A stretch of DNA of 20,614 bases from UBA9676 sp036522155 (lineage in GTDB: Bacteria; Actinomycetota; Actinomycetes; Streptosporangiales; Streptosporangiaceae): positions 1-20,614 of the forward strand of contig DATDGI010000069.1 in the NCBI GenBank assembly GCA_036522155.1, read 5' to 3'. Under the pieces are notes generated by a model. It was not told where the DNA came from. It did no database searches and saw only the letters and a list, made by a program, of their open reading frames with translations. Shown one piece after another: positions 1 to 6,787 of this stretch. Position 1 is the stretch's first letter; each line of letters begins with the position of its first letter. The translations under genes were made by a program, and so were the position numbers.

Positions 1-720
1 GGTGGTCCCGTTGCCGGCGGCCGGCCGCGCCCCGGCCGCGTCCCCGGCCGCGGTAGCCACCGCCGCGAACCGGGCCCGCAGCCGGTCCGGTGGCAGGAAC
101 CGCCCGTCCGGGCCGAGATTGGCGGTGGTGGGCGCGCTCACCGCACCGGGAATGTGGCCCGCCACCGGGTCGATCGGCTCGGCGTCACCGCGGTAGCGTT
201 CGGCCGCCCGCGCGTCGAGGAGCAGCCCGTGCCGGGCCAGCCGGGCCGCGCCGGCCGCGTCCAGCACCGGCAGGCCACCCGGCCGGGCGGTGAAATCGCC
301 GGGGGTAGCCCGCTCATCGCCGGTGACCACCGGCTGGGCCGCCGCCACCCAGGCGCGGTAACCGCCGTCGAGCACCCGCACCCGGGGATGTCCGAAGTAC
401 CGCAGCAGCCACCAGCCCCGGGCGGCAGCCATGGCGTCGGCCTCGTCATACACCACGACGTCCCGGCCGGTGCTGACCCCGGCCCGGCGCATGGCCGCCT
501 GGAACTGTGCCGCCGCGGGCAGCGGGTGACGCCCGCCCGCGCCCGGCGGCCCGGACAGATCACGGTCGAGGTCCACGAACACGGCCCCGGGCAGATGCCC
601 GGCCCGGTAGTCAGCCAGGCCGGGCGGCCCGCCCAGCCGCCAGCGGATATCCAGCAGCACCGGCCCGGCCGGGCCGGCCAGCTCACGCGCCAGCGAGGCC
701 ACATCGGTCAGCGGTCCCAT
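1..720 (-). CDS. sseA: Tandem-rhodanese sulfurtransferase (3-mercaptopyruvate/thiosulfate type), 3' end off window
   Basis: The first 240 codons are present and the frame is still open at base 1. The N-terminal rhodanese domain (about residues 5-130) shows LLDIRWRL, YRAGHLPGAVFVDLD, and an Asp (VVVYDEAD) where an active rhodanese has its Cys; this inactive first domain is normal in the tandem family. The second domain starts near residue 155 (LLDARAAERYRG, PVAGHIPGAVSAP). The catalytic Cys loop (CGSGxTA in the family) would lie just beyond the edge, so activity cannot be judged. Family members are about 280-290 aa cytoplasmic enzymes moving sulfane sulfur from 3-mercaptopyruvate or thiosulfate to cyanide or thiols. 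The ATG at 720 is preceded by a strong GGAGGAGG, 8 nt away. It follows the hydrolase gene on the same strand after 230 bp, probably under its own promoter. Family confident, exact substrate not. Confidence 0.88.
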   Translation of the reverse strand, partial: MGPLTDVASLARELAGPAGPVLLDIRWRLGGPPGLADYRAGHLPGAVFVDLDRDLSGPPGAGGRHPLPAAAQFQAAMRRAGVSTGRDVVVYDEADAMAAARGWWLLRYFGHPRVRVLDGGYRAWVAAAQPVVTGDERATPGDFTARPGGLPVLDAAGAARLARHGLLLDARAAERYRGDAEPIDPVAGHIPGAVSAPTTANLGPDGRFLPPDRLRARFAAVATAAGDAAGARPAAGNGTT

Positions 721-740
721 GCCGCCCACCTCCTCCGGGT

Positions 741-791
741 TCACCTGGCGGTGCCGGCAACACCACAGCTTGCCCACACCAGCCAGGGCAT
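741..791 (-). CDS. Possible 16-aa leader peptide upstream of the sulfurtransferase
   Basis: On the minus strand an AGGAGG stands 8 nt before an ATG at 791 that opens a 16-codon frame, MPWLVWASCGVAGTAR, ending in TGA 20 nt before the sulfurtransferase start. The ribosome site is among the best in the window. The peptide has two Trp and one Cys. Short uORFs that sense cysteine are known ahead of sulfur genes in mycobacteria, but those carry runs of Cys codons, and the motif of the Streptomyces putative leader peptides near sulfur genes is not visible here. Function is inferred only from position and ribosome site; it could be a chance frame. Confidence 0.35.
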   Translation of the reverse strand: MPWLVWASCGVAGTAR

Positions 792-891
792 AACGGATTC
801 CTCCTGTGGGTAACACCCTGGTTTCTGTGGATTAGACGTCATCCTGCCTCGCGTTTCCACAGCCCGGATTGTGGATAACCAGTTGTCCACC
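770..891. promoter_or_regulatory. Cluster of six DnaA-box-like 9-mers
   Basis: Six 9-mers lie within one mismatch of a DnaA box (TTWTNCACA, or the Streptomyces form TTGTCCACA): TTGCCCACA at 770-778 (+), TTACCCACA at 805-813 (-), TAATCCACA at 826-834 (-), GTTTCCACA at 853-861 (+), a perfect TTATCCACA at 870-878 (-), and TTGTCCACC at 883-891 (+). The last two form an inverted pair separated by 4 bp. The stretch is clearly richer in A/T than its surroundings. It fills most of the 230-bp gap between the hydrolase stop and the sulfurtransferase start. No dnaA or dnaN is present, so this is not an ordinary oriC; a DnaA-titrating or DnaA-regulated site is the inference. Confidence 0.5.
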
Positions 892-903
892 GGTGTGGGC
901 GGC

Positions 904-929
904 GCGGCCCCTCCGGGCTTCCTGGCCGC
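904..929 (-). terminator. Possible stem-loop after the hydrolase operon
   Basis: GCGGCC at 904-909 pairs with GGCCGC at 924-929 around a 14-nt loop, 22 nt past the hydrolase stop. There is no T-tract, so this is only a weak terminator candidate in a GC-rich genome where 6-bp stems are frequent. Confidence 0.25.
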
Positions 930-950
930 CAGCCAGCACTCAGGCAGCGG

Positions 951-2102
951 TCAGGCCGCGCCCAGCCTCAGCAGCGGCACGAGCTGGTCGGCGGAGGTGA
1001 GCGACCCGTGCATGCCGATCAGCGATGACTCAAGCACCTCCGTCTGGCTGGCGATGACCGCCCACGACCCGGCCGGGGCGGCCACCACATCACCGATCCG
1101 GTCGGCCAGCCACGGCTCCACCGGGCCGAACCAGCCGGCGCTTATGGCCTCCTCCCGGGAAAGGACCCAGGCCCGGCCGCCGATGATGGCTCGCCACGCC
1201 TGCAGCACGTCGGTGGCCGCACCGGGCACGGCATACACATGCCGGGCCCGCGGTTCCCCGCCGAGCAGGGCGACCCCGTCCAGCAGGCCCGGCGTGGTGT
1301 CCGCGTCGATCCGGTCGGCCGGCCCGACATCGACCATGCCGTGGTCGGCGGTCACGTAGAGCTGGGTGCCGGCCGGGATCGCGCTGGCCAGCTGCTCGGC
1401 CAGCTTGTCCACGTGGCCGAGGTGATACCGCCAGGCATCGGATCCGCAGCCGAACACGTGCCCGGTGCTGTCCAGCTGCCCGTGGTACACCGTCACCAGG
1501 GCCCAGTCGGCCGCTCGCAGCGCGGCCGCCGCCTCCGCGGCGAGCGCGCCCAGGCTGTCGGCCGGCCGGTAGATGTTGCCGCGCATCACCGCGGTGGACA
1601 GCCCGGTCTTCTCCAGCGCCGGCGCCGCCACCCGGAAGGCAGTGACCCCCGCTTCCGCGGCCCGCTGGTACACGGTCTGGCCGGGCTGCCAGGCCAGCGG
1701 ATCAACCGACTTGTCCCACCGCAGGCCGTTAAGCAGCTTGGGCTGTCCGGGGATGGCGACCTGATAGCCGAGCATCCCGTGCTGGCCGGGTGGCCGGCCC
1801 GTCCCCAGCGAACTCAGGCTGGTCACCGTGGTCGCCGGGAAGCCAGCCGTGAGCGGCCTGCCGTGCACCGCCAGCTCGGACAGGAACGGGGCCGCGGCCG
1901 GGTGGTCGCGCAGCAGCTCCCAGCCGAGGCCGTCCACCACCAGCAGGCAGGCGCGGCTGGCCGGCGGCAGCGACAGCGGATTGGGCTCCCCGGCCACGCC
2001 CAGCGACGCGAGCAGGGAGGAGGCAAGGTCGGGAAGGCTGCGCTCGCCGTAGTGCGGCAGTACCGGCGCGACTGTCGGCTCGGCTGGCATCAGCCCGCTC
2101 AT
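951..2102 (-). CDS. Alkaline-phosphatase-superfamily phosphodiesterase / nucleotide pyrophosphatase-like hydrolase
   Basis: This 383-aa protein has the two-metal core of the type I phosphodiesterase/nucleotide pyrophosphatase group: first metal Asp57 in LLVVDGLGWE, the Thr-rich nucleophile segment FPATTVTSLSSLGTG (residues 88-102, the reactive Thr among 91-94), Asp211 and His215 in QLDSTGHVFG, Asp253-His254 in TADHGM, and the last metal His365 in GMHGSLT. No signal peptide is visible, so it is probably cytoplasmic. The family cleaves phosphodiesters or phosphonates; the substrate here is unknown. The ATG at 2102 overlaps the DUF5998 stop by one base (TGATG), which implies translational coupling. 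The two genes are neighbours in other actinomycetes as far as I recall. Family assignment is firm, reaction is not. Confidence 0.9.
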   Translation of the reverse strand: MSGLMPAEPTVAPVLPHYGERSLPDLASSLLASLGVAGEPNPLSLPPASRACLLVVDGLGWELLRDHPAAAPFLSELAVHGRPLTAGFPATTVTSLSSLGTGRPPGQHGMLGYQVAIPGQPKLLNGLRWDKSVDPLAWQPGQTVYQRAAEAGVTAFRVAAPALEKTGLSTAVMRGNIYRPADSLGALAAEAAAALRAADWALVTVYHGQLDSTGHVFGCGSDAWRYHLGHVDKLAEQLASAIPAGTQLYVTADHGMVDVGPADRIDADTTPGLLDGVALLGGEPRARHVYAVPGAATDVLQAWRAIIGGRAWVLSREEAISAGWFGPVEPWLADRIGDVVAAPAGSWAVIASQTEVLESSLIGMHGSLTSADQLVPLLRLGAA

Positions 2103-2695
2103 CAGCGATCCGGGTGCGCGGTGGCCGCGGCCAGGGCCGCGGCGAAGGCCAGCGCCTGCGCGACCGCCTCCTCACCATCGGCCGCCTCGCTGACGCGCAG
2201 CCCGAGGTCGTCGGCGCTGATGGTGCCGCTGTAGCCGTGGTCGGCCTCGCAGTTCTCGTCCCCGCAGTGGGCCGGCTCGAGTTCCACCCGGGACATCACG
2301 TTCCAGCCGATGGTCAGCACCACCTCGCTGGGCGTGGTCACGCCCGGGACGTAGGACGCCGGGTCCGGCACCACCCGGGTCACCGCGACCGACGAGATCC
2401 GGGAGAACTGGACCGCCTCGGTGCTCGTCTCCGCCTGCGGGCGCGCGCCCGGCTCCTCGGCCGGGTTCTCATCGGTGTGCGAGTAGATGAGCCTGGTGGG
2501 CGTCAGCACCAGCACGCTCATGTGCCGGCGCACCTCCATGCCCGGATCGAACAGCGCGTCGTGGTGGACGAAGAACGAGACGACCGGTTCGGAACCGAGC
2601 GCGGCGTTCACCGCATCGGCTACCAGGCCTGGGTAATAGCCGCTCCGCTCGATGGCCGCGCGCAGCCCGTCAGCGGTCGCTTGAATTTCCGTCAT
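2102..2695 (-). CDS. DUF5998 family protein
   Basis: This 197-aa soluble protein matches my memory of a conserved actinobacterial family of unknown function: GLRAAIERSGYYPGLV near the start, EVRRHMSVLVLTPTRLI in the middle, EVVLTIGW, and the invariant-looking HCGDENCEADHGY (143-155) followed by DDLGLRVSEA. The His/Cys/Asp/His cluster (His143, Cys144, Cys149, Asp152, His153) could be a metal site; that is inference. An open frame extends 82 codons upstream, but family similarity begins at ATG 2695. GGAGGA touches that ATG, too close for a Shine-Dalgarno, while CAGGAT six bases further up fits a leaderless start. It is coupled to the phosphodiesterase gene. Function is not known to me. Confidence 0.85.
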   Translation of the reverse strand: MTEIQATADGLRAAIERSGYYPGLVADAVNAALGSEPVVSFFVHHDALFDPGMEVRRHMSVLVLTPTRLIYSHTDENPAEEPGARPQAETSTEAVQFSRISSVAVTRVVPDPASYVPGVTTPSEVVLTIGWNVMSRVELEPAHCGDENCEADHGYSGTISADDLGLRVSEAADGEEAVAQALAFAAALAAATAHPDR

Positions 2696-2701
2696 TCCTC
2701 C

Positions 2702-2707
2702 ATCCTG
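2702..2707 (-). promoter_or_regulatory. Candidate -10 box for a leaderless DUF5998 transcript
   Basis: CAGGAT on the minus strand lies 6 nt before ATG 2695. It matches TANNNT at positions 2 and 6 only. Support comes from the same spacing at seven other genes in this window. No convincing -35 is seen. Confidence 0.35.
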
Positions 2708-2789
2708 CCCTCTCCGCGGCCCGGCACTGACCGAACCCTGGTTCAGCGCCGACTGGCCGGGCCCAGCACACGGCCCCGCCGCCCTCCGG

Positions 2790-3206
2790 TTATGCGGAGC
2801 TGGCCAGATGGACGAGGCCGGGCGGGTCCACGCCGGTGAGATCCAGCTGCGGTTCCGCACCGGGCTCGGGCAGGGACATGGCCCCCGCGCCCGCCGCGGG
2901 CCGGGGCCGCCGCGGGGAACCCGCGCCCGCACCGCCGCCACGGCCCCGGTAGACGAGCAGCCCGTTCACCGGATCGGGGACGGCGTCGAGCGCCGCCTGG
3001 ACGGCCGGGATGGCGCGGAACGCCTCCCAGTCAGCATCGCTGCCGAACTCGACTTCGAAGACGACGCCGAACTGGTGCTCGTGCCACTCCCAGCTGCTGG
3101 CCCCGGCGGTCACCGCCGACTCGATCAGCCTGGACGCATAGGCGTCGCGCCACCGCCCGGCGGCAAGCTCCCCGTGAAATACCTCAATCGACCACCACTC
3201 GGCCAT
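2790..3206 (-). CDS. Conserved actinobacterial protein of unknown function (138 aa)
   Basis: The protein starts MAEWWSIEVFHGEL and continues with RWRDAYASRLIESAVTAGA, WEWHEHQFGVVFEVEF and AALDAVPDPVNGLLVYRGRGGG; the last 35 residues are low-complexity, rich in Pro, Gly, Ala and Arg. I recognise the pattern from actinomycete genomes, where it is annotated as hypothetical. There is no signal peptide or membrane segment. ATG 3206 is chosen over a 37-codon upstream extension because family-like sequence begins there and TATCGT stands 6 nt before it (leaderless). It precedes DUF5998 by 94 bp on the same strand and may be co-transcribed. It is divergent from the sigma-factor gene. Function unknown. 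Confidence 0.8.
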   Translation of the reverse strand: MAEWWSIEVFHGELAAGRWRDAYASRLIESAVTAGASSWEWHEHQFGVVFEVEFGSDADWEAFRAIPAVQAALDAVPDPVNGLLVYRGRGGGAGAGSPRRPRPAAGAGAMSLPEPGAEPQLDLTGVDPPGLVHLASSA

Positions 3207-3212
3207 ACCCCG

Positions 3213-3218
3213 ACGATA
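3213..3218 (-). promoter_or_regulatory. -10 box for the leaderless 138-aa protein gene
   Basis: TATCGT (TANNNT) on the minus strand, 6 nt before ATG 3206, with no Shine-Dalgarno between. The 159-bp gap shared with the divergent sigma gene shows no clear -35 or operator. Confidence 0.5.
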
Positions 3219-3365
3219 GGCCGTCCCAGCACGAGGCGCATCTGGCTTTGAGACGGTCCCGGGTGTCCCGTGCCAGAGAAGTTGAGGCACTGTGAGCGCG
3301 GCCACCGGCGCACGCAACAGATGGGCGCGGCTGGCGCATCATCTGGGTAGGCCCGAGGTGGTGGC

Positions 3366-3878
3366 GTGGATCTTGATGACGCGCTGGCGGAGCTGGTCGC
3401 GCATTCCGGTGACCGGCTGCTGCGGGTTGCCTATCAGCTGACCCACGACCGGGTGGCAGCGCAAGACCTGGTGCAGGACGCCCTGTTGCGGGTCTACCGC
3501 TCGGTGTGCCGCCGCGGCCTCCCGCCCGAGGACTGGTATGCCTACCTGCGCCGGGCCGTGATCAACGAATATCTGCGCGGCCGGCGGCTGCGCAGCAGCG
3601 GCGAGGTGGTGACCGACACGATGCCCGAACAGCCGGTGGCCGGCAGCCCAGAAGACCAGATCGCCGACCGGGCGCAGCTATGGACGGCGCTGGGGGCGCT
3701 GAGCGCGCGGCAGCGCGCGGCGCTGGTGCTGCGGTACTACGAGGACATGCCCGACCACCAGATCGCGGCGCTGCTCGGCTGCCGCGAGGCGAGCGTGCGC
3801 AGCCTGGCCAGCCGTGGGCTGGCCGTCTTGCGGCAGCTGGCCGTGCCCGCCGGGATCGGAAAGGAAGATCGGCGGTGA
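3366..3878 (+). CDS. ECF-type RNA polymerase sigma factor (SigE family)
   Basis: This 170-aa protein has only sigma regions 2 and 4. Region 2 covers about residues 12-75, with QDLVQDALLRVYR (34-46) and WYAYLRRAVINEYLRGRR (57-74) for core binding and -10 recognition. Region 4 covers about 104-155 (ALSARQRAALVLRYYEDMPDHQIAALLG, then the recognition helix EASVRSLASRGLAVLR). The size and the ASVRSLASRGL helix are typical of the actinobacterial SigE-like ECF group. The GTG at 3366 is preceded by AGGTGG. Its stop overlaps the next start (GTGA), so the membrane protein is made with it and probably controls it. Extracytoplasmic stress signalling is inferred; target promoters are unknown. Confidence 0.92.
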   Translation: MDLDDALAELVAHSGDRLLRVAYQLTHDRVAAQDLVQDALLRVYRSVCRRGLPPEDWYAYLRRAVINEYLRGRRLRSSGEVVTDTMPEQPVAGSPEDQIADRAQLWTALGALSARQRAALVLRYYEDMPDHQIAALLGCREASVRSLASRGLAVLRQLAVPAGIGKEDRR

Positions 3879-5350
3879 GCGGCGTCGAAGACATCCTTCG
3901 CCAGGTGATGGCCAGCCACGACCAGGAAGCGCCGGGCGGGCCAGACCTGCTCCGCGCACTCAAGGCCACGCCCGGGCCTCCCGGCCGGCGCGGGAAGTGG
4001 TCTGGCCTGCTCGTGCCCCTGGCCGCCGCCGCCGCCACCGTCGGCGTGGTCGCCGCCGCGCTGGCCATCGGTGCCGCGTTCCACGGCCACGCCCGCCCGG
4101 CCGGCCCCGCCCCGGCCACGCAGTCCCACCCCAGCCCGGCGGCGCTGCGTCCGGGGGCGCTGCGTCCGGCGGCGCTGCGTCAGGTGCCCCGCTACTTCGC
4201 CGCGCTGACCCTGACCGCCCCCGTCCAGGTGATGGGCGGTGAGGCCGTGGTGGTGCGCTCGACTCTCACCGGGCACGTGCTCGCCACGGTCACCCCGCCC
4301 CGGCCCTACCAGATCTTCACCTGGGTGAGCGCCGCCTCCGACGACCGCACCTTCGTCCTGGCCGCCCAGCGGTACTGGCCCATCGGCTCCGGCCAGGCCG
4401 GGCTCCCCGCCCAGAACCGGGACAACACCACCCCCACGGTGTTCTTCAGGATGACCTTCGACCCGGCCACCCACACGGCCAAGCTGGCCCGCCTCGCCGT
4501 CCCGGAAACGATCCAGTCCGCCCAGCTCGCCGGGCTGACGGTGTCCCCCGACGGCACCAGGCTCGCCCTGGACCTCCGCCAATCCATCCAGGTCGTCACC
4601 CTTACCACCGGGGCGATCCGCTCCTGGGCCTGGCCCGGCGGCGGCTGGATCGGCAACTTTAAGCCGATCGGCCAGATCTTCTCCTGGACCGCTGGCGGGA
4701 CGACACTGGAATTCCAGCAGTGGAACGGCAGCGGGGGAGCAATATCCCTCTCGTTTCTAGCCGCGGTCGCCGGCACCCTGGCCGCGGTCGTGCTCACCGG
4801 AATGCTCGTGCGGAGGTGCGTCCGTGTGCGGCGGGCTGACCTACTGGCCTGGACTATCGCCGCGGCCGCGATCACGATCGCGCTGGCAGCGCACGCGCTT
4901 GGCGCCTACCGGAGCTTGGCCCCGGAGGCCACGAACATCCGGCTGCTCGACACCACCGCGCCGGGCACCAGCCTGGCGGCATCCAAAATCGTCCTCACCT
5001 TCCCGGACGCAGGCGCGCTAGGCACCAACACGTTCCTCACCCCCGACGGCACCAGGATCGTCACTGCCACCCCCCAGGGGATCACCGAGTTCTCCGCCCG
5101 CACCGGACAACCCATCCTGTCCGAGGACCAGTTCCAGTTCGACTGGCAGGCGTTGGGGTGGGCAGGAGGCCCGCCCTGGCAGGAAGTGCTGTGGGCAGGC
5201 CCGGGCGGCCAGGCGCTCGTCGTCTGGGACCCCCGCGGCAAACCGGGACGCTACGGCCCTGGCAACGTCCTCGGCGTCCTCACCGGGAACACGTTCACCC
5301 CGATCCCCCACGGCGCCTACGAGGGTACCTTCCTCCAGATCGCCTGGTAG
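3875..5350 (+). CDS. Membrane beta-propeller protein coupled to the sigma factor (putative sensor/anti-sigma)
   Basis: This 491-aa protein starts at GTG 3875, overlapping the sigma stop by 4 bp; a longer upstream frame runs inside the sigma gene and is not used. Residues 1-43 are cytoplasmic and end in GRRGK. TM1 spans about 44-69 and is followed by an ALRP-type triple repeat (about 90-103). The outer part carries WD40/YncE-like propeller strands (VSPDGTRLALDL; later LTPDGTRIVTAT). Between WNGSGG and TNIRLLDT lie two more helices, about 290-312 and 323-343, joined by an Arg-rich loop (RRCVRVRRAD); the positive charges put that loop inside and the C-terminus outside. No HxxxCxxC zinc motif of classical ZAS anti-sigma factors is seen. 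A sensor/anti-sigma role is inferred from the operon. Confidence 0.82.
   Translation: MSGVEDILRQVMASHDQEAPGGPDLLRALKATPGPPGRRGKWSGLLVPLAAAAATVGVVAAALAIGAAFHGHARPAGPAPATQSHPSPAALRPGALRPAALRQVPRYFAALTLTAPVQVMGGEAVVVRSTLTGHVLATVTPPRPYQIFTWVSAASDDRTFVLAAQRYWPIGSGQAGLPAQNRDNTTPTVFFRMTFDPATHTAKLARLAVPETIQSAQLAGLTVSPDGTRLALDLRQSIQVVTLTTGAIRSWAWPGGGWIGNFKPIGQIFSWTAGGTTLEFQQWNGSGGAISLSFLAAVAGTLAAVVLTGMLVRRCVRVRRADLLAWTIAAAAITIALAAHALGAYRSLAPEATNIRLLDTTAPGTSLAASKIVLTFPDAGALGTNTFLTPDGTRIVTATPQGITEFSARTGQPILSEDQFQFDWQALGWAGGPPWQEVLWAGPGGQALVVWDPRGKPGRYGPGNVLGVLTGNTFTPIPHGAYEGTFLQIAW
4141..4185 (+). repeat. Three 15-bp tandem repeats inside the propeller gene
   Basis: Three in-frame copies of GGCGCTGCGTCCGGG, the third diverged at its end, encode ALRPG/ALRPA/ALRQV in the linker between TM1 and the propeller. 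Copy number may vary between strains. Confidence 0.7.
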
Positions 5351-5449
5351 ACGCTCTCTGGCCACACCTCAGGTCATGCGACACAGGACACCGGGGTCAC
5401 CGGCCGGGAACGCGTCCTCACTCCCTCAGATGTGCAGCCAGCGACCAGG

Positions 5450-5875
5450 TCAGTGCCCTGCTGCCAGCAGCGCGTCGCGTATCCGCTGCGCGTAGCCGGC
5501 CGCCTCCGCCTCACTGGCGTACTTCTGCCGGGGCCAGAAGAAGCCGCGCAGCCCGTCACCCCGGGTGCGGGGCACCACGTGCACGTGCAGGTGCGGGACG
5601 CTCTGGCTGACCACGTTGTTGAGCGCGACGAACGTCCCCTGCGCCCCCAGCGCGGCCGGCAGCGCGGCACTGATCCACCGGACCCGGGTGAACAGCGGCC
5701 CGGTCAGTTCCTCCGGCAGATCCGGCAGGGTCTCGTAGTGCTCGCGCGTGATCACCAGCACATGGCCCTTGAACAGCGGCCGGGCATCAAGGAACGCCAC
5801 CACCAGGTCATCGGCCAGGACCACGTCGGCAGGTACCTGCCCGGCCGCGATCCGGCAGAACACGCAATCGGCCAC
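5450..5875 (-). CDS. HIT family protein (histidine-triad nucleotide hydrolase)
   Basis: This 141-aa protein shows ADCVFCRI at the start (Cys4 and Cys7, zinc ligands in many HIT proteins) and the triad HLHVHVVP at 95-102, with His97 and His99 in the HxHxH motif. HIT proteins of the HINT group hydrolyse purine nucleoside phosphoramidates or dinucleotides in the cytoplasm. Length is slightly above HINT because of a C-terminal tail, GDGLRGFFWPRQKY and onward, which is seen in actinobacterial members. Longer starts exist (5893, 5941), but GTG 5875 gives the usual ADCxFC beginning and has TATCGT 6 nt upstream. It is divergent from the peptidase-E-like gene. The 99-bp gap to the convergent propeller gene shows no convincing hairpin. 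Confidence 0.9.
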   Translation of the reverse strand: MADCVFCRIAAGQVPADVVLADDLVVAFLDARPLFKGHVLVITREHYETLPDLPEELTGPLFTRVRWISAALPAALGAQGTFVALNNVVSQSVPHLHVHVVPRTRGDGLRGFFWPRQKYASEAEAAGYAQRIRDALLAAGH

Positions 5876-5881
5876 GTCGGC

Positions 5882-5887
5882 ACGATA
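5882..5887 (-). promoter_or_regulatory. -10 box for the leaderless HIT gene
   Basis: TATCGT on the minus strand, 6 nt before GTG 5875. It shares an 83-bp divergent region with the peptidase-E-like gene. Confidence 0.5.
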
Positions 5888-5945
5888 GGGCATGGCGGCC
5901 CGATCCGGCCCGGGTGGCGGCGGCGGGCCGGCCGCGGGCACCGGC

Positions 5946-5951
5946 TACCGT
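5946..5951 (+). promoter_or_regulatory. -10 box for the leaderless peptidase-E-like gene
   Basis: TACCGT, 7 nt before GTG 5959. No -35 consensus is seen 16-18 bp upstream, where the sequence is almost pure G/C. Confidence 0.5.
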
Positions 5952-5958
5952 GCAGGGT

Positions 5959-6744
5959 GTGGCAGCGGACGGGCGGCGGCACATCGTGGCGTTCGGCGGC
6001 CTGCCCGGGCGGGAGGCCCCGGACAGCACCTACCAGCCCTTCTGGGCCTATCTGTGCGGGCTGACCGGCCGCCCGCGGCCGCGGATCTGCCTGCTGGCCA
6101 CGGCCTGCGGGGACGACCCGGCCATGCTGGCCCGCCTGTATGCCCGGTTCGACGGCGTCCAGGCGGACGTCAGCCACCTGGCCCTGTTCCCGATGCCGAA
6201 CGTGGCTGACCCGGGGGATCTGCTGCTCTCCCAGGACCTGATCTTCGTGGGCGGCGGCAGCGTCGCGAACATGCTGGCGGTGTGGCGCGTGCACGGGCTG
6301 GGCGCGGTCATGCGGTCGGCCTGGCAGGCGGGGGTGGTGCTGGCCGGGGTAAGTGCCGGCGCGATCTGCTGGTTCGAGGGCGGCACGACCGACTCGTTCG
6401 GGCCGGATCTGCGCCCCTACACCGGCGGCCTGGGCCTGCTGCCGGGCAGCTACTGCCCGCACTACGACTCCGAGCCGCTTCGGCGGCCGCTGTTCACCTC
6501 CCTGGTCGCGGCGGGCACGCTGCCGCCGGGAATCGCCTGCGACGACGGCGCCGGTGCCCACTTCACCGACGATGACCTGGCCACCGCGGTGACCGGCTGG
6601 GCCGGTGCGGCCGGCTACCGGGTGGCGCCGGACGGGTCGGGGGACGCCACCCAGCTGGTCCTGCCATCGCGCCCGCTGCCGGGCTCCGGCAAGCGCCCGC
6701 CGGAGCCACCCGGCGGTCCCGGCGGTTCCACCGCGGCCGGCTGA
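5959..6744 (+). CDS. Peptidase E-like protein (S51 / class I glutamine-amidotransferase fold)
   Basis: This 261-aa protein has the S51 nucleophile elbow GVSAGAICWF with Ser132, the preceding strand LIFVGGGSVANML (95-107), and a His in YCPHYDSE (His168), which fits the Ser-His arrangement of alpha-aspartyl dipeptidase (PepE) and cyanophycinase. Reaction in the family: hydrolysis of Asp-X dipeptides or related isopeptide bonds; the substrate here is not determined. There is no secretion signal, so it is likely cytoplasmic. The tail after about residue 235 is Pro/Gly-rich and probably disordered. GTG 5959 is preferred over an upstream in-frame start because TACCGT sits 7 nt before it and the extension is unlike the family. 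The stop is at 6744. Confidence 0.88.
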   Translation: MAADGRRHIVAFGGLPGREAPDSTYQPFWAYLCGLTGRPRPRICLLATACGDDPAMLARLYARFDGVQADVSHLALFPMPNVADPGDLLLSQDLIFVGGGSVANMLAVWRVHGLGAVMRSAWQAGVVLAGVSAGAICWFEGGTTDSFGPDLRPYTGGLGLLPGSYCPHYDSEPLRRPLFTSLVAAGTLPPGIACDDGAGAHFTDDDLATAVTGWAGAAGYRVAPDGSGDATQLVLPSRPLPGSGKRPPEPPGGPGGSTAAG

Positions 6745-6750
6745 AAAGGC

Positions 6751-6785
6751 CGCGGATCGCCGTAACGTTCCCGGGACGATCCGCG
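6751..6785. repeat. 9-bp inverted repeat overlapping a promoter
   Basis: CGCGGATCG (6751-6759) and CGATCCGCG (6777-6785) are perfect arms around a 17-bp centre. The right arm ends 2 bp before the -10 box of the next gene. This could be an operator covering the -35 region, or a terminator for the peptidase gene, since TTTCTTTT follows at 6793-6800. Confidence 0.5.
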
Positions 6786-6787
6786 CG

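Noticed and set aside
770..891. The DnaA-box region as the chromosomal origin
   Set aside because: No dnaA, dnaN, parA/B or other origin-linked gene is present, the boxes are fewer than in an actinomycete oriC, and there is no long A/T-rich unwinding element.
1239..2234. A 331-codon plus-strand frame opposite the phosphodiesterase gene
   Set aside because: The minus strand holds all metal ligands of the alkaline phosphatase superfamily; the plus frame is an Arg/Gln/Gly-rich shadow.
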